A DNA stretch of 64,000 nt from contig CAYRIO010000007.1 of the NCBI GenBank assembly GCA_964424355.1, forward strand, positions 95,518 through 159,517. The letters run 5' to 3'. Of the stretch, positions 1 to 6,982 are shown piece by piece. Numbering within the stretch: position 1 is the stretch's first letter; the number at the start of each line of letters is the position of its first letter. Position numbers and translations under genes: made by a program. A model generated the notes under the pieces. The model was not told where the DNA came from. It made no database searches and saw only the letters and a list, made by a program, of their open reading frames with translations. Source of the DNA: CAZEHS01 sp964424355. GTDB taxonomy: Bacteria; Bacillota; Clostridia; Peptostreptococcales; Acidaminobacteraceae.

Positions 1-32
1 ACGTTGCCGCCGTGCTGCCAACGTGATTTCAT
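1..32 (-). CDS. cobD: Start of a CobD-like threonine-phosphate decarboxylase (partial)
   Basis: Only the first ten codons are inside the window; translation begins MKSRWQHGGN and runs off the left edge. An HGGN motif near the N-terminus is typical of CobD, the PLP enzyme that decarboxylates threonine phosphate to aminopropanol phosphate for the cobalamin nucleotide loop. An AAGGAG ribosome binding site lies about 7 bases before the ATG and overlaps the end of cbiB, so it is probably the last visible member of the riboswitch-controlled cbiA-cbiP-cbiB unit. Identification rests on ten residues plus context; another aminotransferase-fold gene is possible. Confidence 0.6.
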   Translation of the reverse strand, partial: MKSRWQHGGN

Positions 33-43
33 AGGAGGGCTCC

Positions 44-997
44 TTACTGAAACAGTGTTACCGTCATCCGGATCACGCCCATCAGGACGATGGCCACCAG
101 GGAGGACAGGTACATGAGGCCATAGGCCTCCTTGATTGTGGGGAATTCGATAGGCTTCAGAGGATCACCGATCGTCGGCTTCTGAGAAACAACGCCGAAA
201 TAACTGGTGGCGCCGCCCATCTGGATGCCCAGGGCTCCGGCAAACGCCGATTCCGGGTACCCGCTGTTGGGGCTGGCATGGTTCAATCGGTCCCGCAGGG
301 TGATGCGCAGGGATCCGCGCCAGTCCAAATGCATCAGGGCCGCGCCGATCCAGACAAAGCACACGGAGAGCCGGGCCGGTATCCAGTTGACCCAGTCATC
401 CAGCCGGGCGCTGAACCAACCGAAATACAGATATTTTTCATTCTTGTAGCCCACCATGGAATCCAAGGTGTTCACCGCCTTGTAGGCCATGGCCGCAGCC
501 GGGCCCCCTACGATCAGAAAGAAGAGGGGCGCCGCAACGCCATCGGAAAAATTCTCAGCCACGGTTTCCACCGCTGCCCGGGCGACACCGCTGGCATCCA
601 GCGTCTTGGTATCCCGGGAGACCAGCATGGCCACCTGGCGACGGGCACCCGGCAGGTTCCGGTTCCGCAACAGGTTCCGGACCTTCTCCGCCTCAGAGCC
701 CAGGGAGCTGGTGGCAAGGACCCACCAGGCCATGATCACTTCCAGCAGACCGCGGAAGAAGGGGTGAATCAGTCCGGCCAGCATCAAAGCCCCATAGGCG
801 ATGCAGAACACGGTTCCGACAGTGACCACTGCCAGGATCATGCCGGTGAACCGGAGGCCAGCAGGGGATTTCAGGAGGGGTCGGAGCGCTTTTTCCAGCA
901 GCGTGATCAGCTGCCCGATCCATCTCACCGGGTGTGGAAAGGACTGAGGATCCCCAATGATCAGATCTATCAGGTAGCCCAGCAGGATCTGGATCAC
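44..997 (-). CDS. cbiB: Adenosylcobinamide-phosphate synthase CbiB
   Basis: A 317-residue polytopic membrane protein of the CbiB/CobD family, which attaches the aminopropanol (phosphate) arm to adenosylcobyric acid. The N-terminal GYLIDLIIGDP and HPVRWIG segments are the family signature, and the length matches full-length members. Several hydrophobic segments are visible, including residues 50-95 and the C-terminus. Its ATG overlaps the cbiP stop codon by 4 bases, so translation is probably coupled. It is followed directly by a cobD-like start, which fits because CobD supplies the substrate that CbiB uses. Confidence 0.95.
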   Translation of the reverse strand: MIQILLGYLIDLIIGDPQSFPHPVRWIGQLITLLEKALRPLLKSPAGLRFTGMILAVVTVGTVFCIAYGALMLAGLIHPFFRGLLEVIMAWWVLATSSLGSEAEKVRNLLRNRNLPGARRQVAMLVSRDTKTLDASGVARAAVETVAENFSDGVAAPLFFLIVGGPAAAMAYKAVNTLDSMVGYKNEKYLYFGWFSARLDDWVNWIPARLSVCFVWIGAALMHLDWRGSLRITLRDRLNHASPNSGYPESAFAGALGIQMGGATSYFGVVSQKPTIGDPLKPIEFPTIKEAYGLMYLSSLVAIVLMGVIRMTVTLFQ

Positions 998-2523
998 TGC
1001 GCCACCTCCGTCAGCATGGCCTCGATGGCTTCCAAATCCAGGTGCAGGCTCATCAAATCGGCCAGCTTGTCATATTCCTGCTCTTTGAACTTTTGAAAAT
1101 CGACAGGTGTTCCCGAAGTCTCCCCGAGCCCTTTATGCTGCCGGATCGTGTTGATAAGCGCCTGGGTGAACTGCTGATTGTCGAAAATCCCATGGATATA
1201 GGAACCAAACACCATGCCATCCGCGCTGACGGCACCATCGGTGTCCGTGGTGGCGCTTCCCAGGCGTTCGTGAAGCTGGAGCATCGGTTTTGCGGCGTTC
1301 CCCAGAACGGTTCGCCCCATGTGAATCTCATAGCCTGAGAGTTTATCCGCCATGGGAGTGATCCCTTTTATGCCGTTATCTGAAAGCCAGGTCGCCGTGA
1401 CCTGGGTCGTCATTTTTTCCGGTTCAAATACCGTTTCAACGTCCAGAAGTCCCAGGCCTGAAATTTCTGCCACGGAGCTTTCGGTGCCGTGGGGATCTCG
1501 AATCACCTTCCCCAGCATCTGATAGCCCCCGCAGATTCCCACGATCCGGGCACCACGCCGATGGGCCCTGACAATCTGCTGGGCCAGGCCGGAATTGCGG
1601 AGATACACCATATCCTCGATGGTGTTCTTGGAGCCAGGGATGATGACCACGTCCGGCTCACCCAGGGATTCTCCCCGCATGACATACCGGAGATTCACAT
1701 CCTCCAGGGTTTCCAGGGCGTTGAAATCTGTGAAGTTTGAAACACGAGGCAGGTATACCACCTCCACCTTCACGGCACTTTCTTTGTCCTGATGGCGGTG
1801 AAACCGCTCCGAAAGGCTGTCTTCGTCTTCGATATCGATCTGGGCATAAGGCAGGACTCCCAGGACAGGTATCCCCATTTTTTCTTCAATCATGCGGATA
1901 CCGGGCTCCAGGATGCTTTCATCACCCCGGAACTTGTTGATGATCAAGCCCTTGATGCGTTTCCTGTCTTCCTCCGGCAGTAACATCACCGTGCCGTAAA
2001 GGGAGGCGAATACGCCGCCCCGGTCGATATCCCCTACCAGGATTACCGGGCAGTCCGCCATGGCGGCCATTCCCATGTTCACCAGATCGTTCTCCATCAG
2101 ATTGATTTCAGCGGGGCTGCCCGCCCCTTCGATGACCACCCGGTCATACCGGGAGGCAAGACGGTCATAAGCCGCCTGGACCCCTGGCTTCAGGGAAGCC
2201 TTCATCCGGTGGTATTCATCGGCATCGGCATTGCCATGGACCTTCCCGTTCAGGATGATCTGGGCTTTCCGATCGGAGGTAGGCTTGAGGAGAATGGGGT
2301 TCATATCCACATGGGGAGCCACTCCTGCGGCTTCGGCCTGAACAACCTGGGCCCGGCCCATCTCTCCCCCTTCCGGGGTGATGAAGGAATTCAGCGCCAT
2401 GTTCTGGGCCTTGAAGGGGGCCACCCGGTATCCCTGTCGGGCAAATATCCGACAAAGGCCTGCGGTAATCAGGCTTTTGCCTACCGAGGATCCTGTTCCC
2501 TGTATCATGATGGTTTTCGTCAT
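994..2523 (-). CDS. cbiP: Cobyric acid synthase CbiP (CobQ)
   Basis: A 509-residue glutamine-dependent amidotransferase that amidates side chains b, d, e and g of adenosylcobyrinic acid a,c-diamide to give cobyric acid. The N-terminal dethiobiotin-synthetase-like ATPase domain starts with a P-loop (GTGSSVGKS, about residues 10-18). The C-terminal class I glutaminase-like domain has the nucleophile motif GICGGYQMLG near residue 330. Length is normal for CobQ/CbiP. It overlaps cbiA by 4 bases upstream and cbiB by 4 bases downstream, so the three genes form one tightly coupled unit behind the cobalamin riboswitch. Confidence 0.96.
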   Translation of the reverse strand: MTKTIMIQGTGSSVGKSLITAGLCRIFARQGYRVAPFKAQNMALNSFITPEGGEMGRAQVVQAEAAGVAPHVDMNPILLKPTSDRKAQIILNGKVHGNADADEYHRMKASLKPGVQAAYDRLASRYDRVVIEGAGSPAEINLMENDLVNMGMAAMADCPVILVGDIDRGGVFASLYGTVMLLPEEDRKRIKGLIINKFRGDESILEPGIRMIEEKMGIPVLGVLPYAQIDIEDEDSLSERFHRHQDKESAVKVEVVYLPRVSNFTDFNALETLEDVNLRYVMRGESLGEPDVVIIPGSKNTIEDMVYLRNSGLAQQIVRAHRRGARIVGICGGYQMLGKVIRDPHGTESSVAEISGLGLLDVETVFEPEKMTTQVTATWLSDNGIKGITPMADKLSGYEIHMGRTVLGNAAKPMLQLHERLGSATTDTDGAVSADGMVFGSYIHGIFDNQQFTQALINTIRQHKGLGETSGTPVDFQKFKEQEYDKLADLMSLHLDLEAIEAMLTEVAQ

Positions 2524-3917
2524 TGGTGTTCCTCCCTATTTGAGACCCTGGGTTGGTAATCATAGCAGGCTTTCACAAAGTTCAGTGCCGCCTGAGGGTT
2601 CGACAGCCAGTGGATATGGGCGTAGGCCGCCAGCACATTGCCGGTGTTCTCCCCACAGGTCCAGACCTCATGGGGCGGGCGTGCTTTGATGACCCGGTAG
2701 GCGAAACGTTCGGCATGACCCTCACCTTCCCGGATGGACCGGTGGAATTCATGACCCCGGAGGGTCGTCCCCGCAGGGCCGAAAATCGAATCCGCAGCCA
2801 GGGCGACAGATATGTAGCCAAATCGCTGGAGCCGTTTGGTCATGGCCGTCGTCCCGGAAAGGATCCCCGCCATGGAATGGCGGGTTCCGTCAAAATCCCG
2901 AATGCCGTCCATCAGGTACATATACCCGCCGCATTCTGCGAACAGGGGGATACCGCGTCCTGCCGCTTCTCGCAGGGCCATCAGCATGGAAACATTCTGG
3001 GAGAGCTTTTCCGCAAAAACCTCCGGGAATCCGCCCCCGATATAAATCCCCCCCAGATTATCCGGGAGGTGCACATCGTGGATCGGGCTGAAGGGGACCC
3101 ATTCGACTCCGAAGCCCCTGAGATAATCCAGGTTATCTTCATAATAGAAATTGAACGCCTCATCCATCGCTAAACCGATCCGCACCGGGTAGTGTCCCGC
3201 CGGGAGGTCATCAGGGGCTGCCTTTAACGGAGGCGCCTCTGATGCAAGCCTTAGAAGCCCCTGCAGGTCCACGGTTGCCGAAAGCCCTTGTGCCAGAAGC
3301 TCTAATTTATCATCCAGATTTTCTGTTTCCACCGAAGGAATCAGCCCCAGATGACGGCTCTCCAGACTAACTGCCGGAATCTTCTCGACATAGCCGTAGC
3401 AAGGAACTTGAACCAGGGTTTCAATCGCCTCCCGGATCAATTGATACTGCTTCTCACCGGATACCTGATTGATGATGACGCCTGCCAGATGGACCCGGGG
3501 GTCCAACTCCTTAAAACCCTTTACAAGCGCCGCCGCCGAAGTGGAAACGCCCCGACCGTCGATGACCAGCACCACCGGTGCCTCCAATACCCGGCTCAGG
3601 TGTGCGGACGAGCCGTTTTCAAAGCCATGGCCTAGACCATCGTAAAGTCCCATGACCCCTTCCACGATACTCAGATCCGAACCTTCGGCATTTCGGATTG
3701 CCAGACGTTTAAGGACTTCCGGTTCCAGCATCCAGAGATCCAGGTTCCGGGAAGGCCGACCGCAGGCTCTGGTGTGAAAAGCCGGGTCGATATAATCCGG
3801 TCCTGTTTTGAAGGGCTGTACCGTCAGTCCTTGGTTTTTGAATGCCCGCATCAGCCCCAGGGCAATGCTGGTCTTACCTGTACCGCTGGCTGGAGCGGCA
3901 ATTAGAAATCGCTTCAT
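2520..3917 (-). CDS. cbiA: Cobyrinic acid a,c-diamide synthase CbiA
   Basis: A 465-residue glutamine-dependent amidotransferase that amidates the a and c carboxylates of cobyrinic acid. It has an N-terminal ATPase domain with P-loop SGTGKTS (about residues 11-17) and a C-terminal glutaminase domain with FAECGGYMYLMDG near residue 335, where the Cys is the nucleophile. The length is typical of CbiA. It is the first gene after the riboswitch and terminator, and its start has a GAGGGTG ribosome binding site. The upstream corrin ring-forming genes are not in the window, so the cell either encodes them elsewhere or salvages incomplete corrinoids. Confidence 0.96.
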   Translation of the reverse strand: MKRFLIAAPASGTGKTSIALGLMRAFKNQGLTVQPFKTGPDYIDPAFHTRACGRPSRNLDLWMLEPEVLKRLAIRNAEGSDLSIVEGVMGLYDGLGHGFENGSSAHLSRVLEAPVVLVIDGRGVSTSAAALVKGFKELDPRVHLAGVIINQVSGEKQYQLIREAIETLVQVPCYGYVEKIPAVSLESRHLGLIPSVETENLDDKLELLAQGLSATVDLQGLLRLASEAPPLKAAPDDLPAGHYPVRIGLAMDEAFNFYYEDNLDYLRGFGVEWVPFSPIHDVHLPDNLGGIYIGGGFPEVFAEKLSQNVSMLMALREAAGRGIPLFAECGGYMYLMDGIRDFDGTRHSMAGILSGTTAMTKRLQRFGYISVALAADSIFGPAGTTLRGHEFHRSIREGEGHAERFAYRVIKARPPHEVWTCGENTGNVLAAYAHIHWLSNPQAALNFVKACYDYQPRVSNREEHQ

Positions 3918-3953
3918 CGAGTCACCCTCATCAGATCCACCGTTTCAAAAACG

Positions 3954-3978
3954 AAAAAAACTCCGAGCTTCGTCGGAG
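3954..3978 (-). terminator. Intrinsic terminator controlled by the cobalamin riboswitch
   Basis: Reading the minus strand, CTCCGA and TCGGAG pair around a short loop and are followed by a run of seven T. The hairpin lies between the riboswitch and cbiA, where a ligand-dependent terminator would sit. That it is the expression platform is an inference from position. Confidence 0.8.
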
Positions 3979-4039
3979 ATCAGCAGTCGTGTCTTTATAC
4001 GCATGCCTGAACCCACCTCCCAGCGAAGTGTTTCAAATC

Positions 4040-4215
4040 AATCCACAGGCAGGTCTCCTGGCTTGCATTTCCTCCGGTTCTGACGCCTTCCCGGAAAATG
4101 CTCCAGTGGCTTGTTGTCAGACCGTCCATGCATACAGTAGCGTGGGCTGCGACGGATTTTCACCGTTCTTCCCTGTTACCCCTTTCGGGCACCTGCGGAC
4201 TTTACTTTTTCAGTT
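4040..4215 (-). promoter_or_regulatory. Cobalamin (AdoCbl) riboswitch
   Basis: On the minus strand the region carries the B12 box AGCCAGGAGACCTGCCT (4047-4063) near its 3' end, a GCCACTG motif upstream of it (about 4109-4115), and several GC-rich paired segments, all landmarks of cobalamin riboswitches. A promoter lies just upstream and an intrinsic terminator downstream, before cbiA. The layout indicates that cobalamin binding terminates transcription of cbiA-cbiP-cbiB-cobD. cobU, cobS and cobC lie upstream and would not be controlled by it. The 5' boundary is approximate. Confidence 0.93.
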
Positions 4216-4221
4216 GCTCTC

Positions 4222-4250
4222 ATTATATAGTACAGAGTCCTCAGGCACAA
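4222..4250 (-). promoter_or_regulatory. Sigma-70-type promoter for the riboswitch and cbi genes
   Basis: The minus strand reads TTGTGC, a 17-base spacer, then a perfect TATAAT. The predicted transcription start near 4215 falls at the 5' edge of the riboswitch. It lies between the cobC stop and the riboswitch, giving cbiA-P-B their own transcript. Confidence 0.7.
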
Positions 4251-4275
4251 TGGGAAGTGGTCCAATAAGCCGTGA

Positions 4276-4869
4276 TTATGTATTGAATCCCTTCAAGACC
4301 GCGTAGCCTTCATCTGTATAGTCAATTCGGATCAGTTTGGCGTTGTCCACGGCAAACCGCCAGTGCGCCTCATGGGTGCCGGCTATTTCCATGGCCAGGA
4401 TCGCCTGGATGACGCCCCCGTGAGCCACCAGAGCCCAATTCGTTCCCCGCCACAGGGCCAGATACTCCCGGTACAGGGGTAAAACGCGGTGGTAAAGAGC
4501 CTCTAGGGATTCTCCCTCCGGGGTTCGTCCATAGAACCAGTTTTCTGTCCATTGGTGGACCAGAGCGGGATATTTCTCATTGATATCCGCCCAGGTACGG
4601 TTTTCAAATGCGCCGAAGTGCATCTCCCGGAACCCTTTATCCACCGTTACCGACACATGCCAGCTCTCTGAAAGCACGCGGGCCGTTTCCCCAGCCCGGC
4701 TCAAGTCGCTGGTGAGCAGGTGATAGGGCCGCGGTTCCGGCATGAGGACCGCAAGCTGCCGCGCCTGCGCTTCCCCCGCTTCTGTCAGGGGCACATCCGT
4801 CCAACCGCAATAGGTATGCCGTTCGTTGCCTTCGCTTTCTCCATGGCGAATGAGATAGACAGTGGTCAT
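4276..4869 (-). CDS. cobC: Histidine phosphatase, probable alpha-ribazole-5'-phosphate phosphatase CobC
   Basis: A 197-residue phosphoglycerate-mutase-superfamily protein. The catalytic RHGE motif (RHGESEGN) is at residues 8-15 and the second catalytic His is in ALVAHGG near residue 150. The superfamily has many substrates; the assignment to CobC, which dephosphorylates alpha-ribazole 5'-phosphate or cobalamin 5'-phosphate, comes from its place directly after cobS, 9 bases downstream. It has an AGGAG ribosome binding site. It is the last gene before the separately promoted riboswitch unit. Confidence 0.85.
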   Translation of the reverse strand: MTTVYLIRHGESEGNERHTYCGWTDVPLTEAGEAQARQLAVLMPEPRPYHLLTSDLSRAGETARVLSESWHVSVTVDKGFREMHFGAFENRTWADINEKYPALVHQWTENWFYGRTPEGESLEALYHRVLPLYREYLALWRGTNWALVAHGGVIQAILAMEIAGTHEAHWRFAVDNAKLIRIDYTDEGYAVLKGFNT

Positions 4870-4878
4870 GAAAGCCTC

Positions 4879-5619
4879 CTACAAAATCTTTCCCTGGAAC
4901 CAGAAAAGCAGCACAAACACCAACCCGCTGATCTCACACAGGGCGCCCAGGATATCCCCGGTGATGCCGCCCAGGATTTTCTCCGCATGACGGACGAACA
5001 GAAAACCGATCAGCAGGGTTCCCCAAATCGCAAGATTCTGAACCATGCCCATGAACCCCAGCGGGATGAACAGGATACACACAGCCATGGTCAGCCCGAG
5101 GGGCTTTACTTGCCCGATGAACAGGTTCCCCATTCCCTGCGGCCGGGCAGGATGGCTGAGGAAGCTGGCAGTCGTCATATTGAGGCGGGCAACGGCGGGC
5201 ATCACCAGAACGGCCATCGGCAAAACACCGGATGGGATGGAGGCCAGCACGACGGTTTTCAGACCCAGCTGTCCCAGGAGCGCCAACACCCCATTGGAAC
5301 CGATACGGCTGTCCTTCATGATTTCAAGGATCCGTTCCCTGTCGCGGTTGGAGTAAAGGCCGTCGAAGCTGTCCGCCAGACCGTCCAGGTGAAGCCCCCC
5401 AGTAATCAGGGTTTCGAGAATCACCAGCAGGATTGCGGTCATCCAGGGCTCCCCCAGGGGATTCAGCAGCAGGGCTGCGCCAGCCAGAATACCGCCGATA
5501 AGCCAACCGACCATGGGAAACCACGGGGGCCCCTTGGCAAAATCCTCTGCTTCACAGGGGATGGTGATCGGTATCGGCAGCCGGGTCATGAACTGTATCA
5601 TTAAGAAAAAAGGTTTCAT
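4879..5619 (-). CDS. cobS: Adenosylcobinamide-GDP ribazoletransferase CobS
   Basis: A polytopic membrane enzyme that joins adenosylcobinamide-GDP and alpha-ribazole to form adenosylcobalamin (phosphate). The signature GGLHLDGLADSFDG lies about residues 80-93 and is followed by several hydrophobic helices. The ATG at 5619 is preferred over a GTG-type start at 5637 because TAGGAG lies 4 bases before it; this gives 246 residues, the usual size. cobU lies upstream across a roughly 90-base gap that contains a palindromic repeat. Confidence 0.95.
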   Translation of the reverse strand: MKPFFLMIQFMTRLPIPITIPCEAEDFAKGPPWFPMVGWLIGGILAGAALLLNPLGEPWMTAILLVILETLITGGLHLDGLADSFDGLYSNRDRERILEIMKDSRIGSNGVLALLGQLGLKTVVLASIPSGVLPMAVLVMPAVARLNMTTASFLSHPARPQGMGNLFIGQVKPLGLTMAVCILFIPLGFMGMVQNLAIWGTLLIGFLFVRHAEKILGGITGDILGALCEISGLVFVLLFWFQGKIL

Positions 5620-5666
5620 AGGACTCCTAGATCTCATTTAATTAAGCAATTGTAGATTGATTCCAC

Positions 5667-5699
5667 AGGGAGAGATTGCCGCGCGTTGCTCGCAAAGAC
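5667..5699 (-). repeat. Copy of an intergenic palindromic repeat
   Basis: This segment in the cobU-cobS gap shares the core GGGAGAGATTGCCGC and a CGCAA(A/T)GACA end with two copies inside the pdu operon (21289-21405). It looks like a REP-type or MITE-derived intergenic element. It lies in transcribed RNA between two cob genes and may form a hairpin. Confidence 0.65.
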
Positions 5700-5713
5700 A
5701 AGCAAAAATACAC

Positions 5714-6277
5714 TTACCCCTTCAGTTTCAGGGGCAGACCGCTGCAGACCAACCAGGCTTCATCCGCTTCGGCAGCCGCCAGTTGATTCACCCGACCGGC
5801 CACATCCCGGAAATAACGGGCCAACCGATTCTCCGGCACAATCCCCATTCCCACTTCATTGGTCACCAGAATGCCGGATTTATCGTTTTGCTTCAGCCAA
5901 GCGCACACCCCCTGGACCTGGAGCAGGATTGCGGTTTGAAGCTGCTCCTTCTGTTCTTCTGTGACGGCGTCGATATCAAAGCTCGGATCGTCAAACATCA
6001 GGTTGGTGGTCATGACCGTCAGACAGTCCAGCAGGATCCAGTCAAACGTGTCCTTCAGCGCTTCAAGGCGCTGATCCAGTCCCTTATAGGCCTCCAGGGT
6101 TCTCCACGCCTCCGGCCGCCTGGTTTGGTGAATTCGGATCCGTGCCCGCATTTCATCATCAAAGGGAACGGCCGTGGCTATGTACAGCACCCGATCGGCT
6201 TTCAGCGCCAGTTCTTCCGCGTAGCGGCTCTTACCGCTCCGGGCGCCTCCGGTGACAAGGGTGATTCTACTCTTCAT
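5714..6277 (-). CDS. cobU: Adenosylcobinamide kinase / adenosylcobinamide-phosphate guanylyltransferase CobU
   Basis: A 187-residue bifunctional enzyme that phosphorylates adenosylcobinamide and then transfers GMP to make adenosylcobinamide-GDP, the substrate of CobS. The P-loop GGARSGKSRYAE is at residues 10-21. The His in IHQTRRPEAW near residue 50 is in the position of the guanylylated histidine of CobU. The length is typical. Its ATG overlaps the stop of the DUF2225 gene (ATGA), so the two are probably translated from one message. Confidence 0.95.
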   Translation of the reverse strand: MKSRITLVTGGARSGKSRYAEELALKADRVLYIATAVPFDDEMRARIRIHQTRRPEAWRTLEAYKGLDQRLEALKDTFDWILLDCLTVMTTNLMFDDPSFDIDAVTEEQKEQLQTAILLQVQGVCAWLKQNDKSGILVTNEVGMGIVPENRLARYFRDVAGRVNQLAAAEADEAWLVCSGLPLKLKG

Positions 6278-6972
6278 TGGACTTCTTCCTTCGCGCTTCT
6301 ATATTCTTCACGGTTTTGACTCATCTGCTCCCGTGCCTTCAGCTCGATATGCCGTATTTTTTTCACCTCTGGCTCTGCCAGAACCATGGAGAACCACCGG
6401 CTGGCTTCCGTGTGCCGGCCGATGCGCCGGTTCAGCTCCCCCAAAAGGTACATGATATTGAGTTCGTTGGATTTGTTTTCATCCAACCGTTCAGTGGTAT
6501 AGCCTTCTTCCAGATTTCGGACCGCCGACTCCAGGTACACCATTTCTTTTTCATCGTTTTGAGATCTATACAGCCAAGCCATGCGGAGACAGAGTTTCCC
6601 AAGTGTCGTTTTTTTTGCTGCGATGACCTGATAGCAGGCCATTGCCAGCATATGCGTCTCAATCGCTTCCGAAAGGGTGCGTTCGTCGCCGTAATCCCTC
6701 TGTTTCCATCGGGGTTTGATGGTTTTCTTGAGAAGGGCTTTCTGGGCAATGGTCAGGTCATGATACCCCGCTTCAAAAGCGGAATAACCACAGTTCGGAC
6801 ACACTGCGATTTCATACCACGTGGGGTTTTCCCCCACATAGACCGTATAGAAGTCCGCTTCCCGGGACAGGGTGCGAATGGCGCTGGTTCTAACTTTTTT
6901 CGATGTGAACGTGCCTTCACAAACAGGGCAGGTGAACGCTTTTGAATAAAGAGTTTCTTTGATTGCAGTCAT
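6274..6972 (-). CDS. DUF2225 protein with CxxC zinc-finger-like pairs
   Basis: A 232-residue cytoplasmic protein. The N-terminus has two Cys pairs, FTCPVCEGTF (about residues 14-23) and AVCPNCGYSAF (about 57-67), which could bind a metal. The rest is helical and TPR-like, with segments such as LGELNRRIGRHTEASRWF. This matches the DUF2225 family of Bacilli and Clostridia, which has no established biochemical role. It lies 10 bases after the FtsA-like gene and overlaps cobU by 4 bases, so it shares a transcript with cobalamin genes; a functional link is unproven. Confidence 0.8.
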   Translation of the reverse strand: MTAIKETLYSKAFTCPVCEGTFTSKKVRTSAIRTLSREADFYTVYVGENPTWYEIAVCPNCGYSAFEAGYHDLTIAQKALLKKTIKPRWKQRDYGDERTLSEAIETHMLAMACYQVIAAKKTTLGKLCLRMAWLYRSQNDEKEMVYLESAVRNLEEGYTTERLDENKSNELNIMYLLGELNRRIGRHTEASRWFSMVLAEPEVKKIRHIELKAREQMSQNREEYRSAKEEVQ

Positions 6973-6982
6973 GGTGTCTCCA

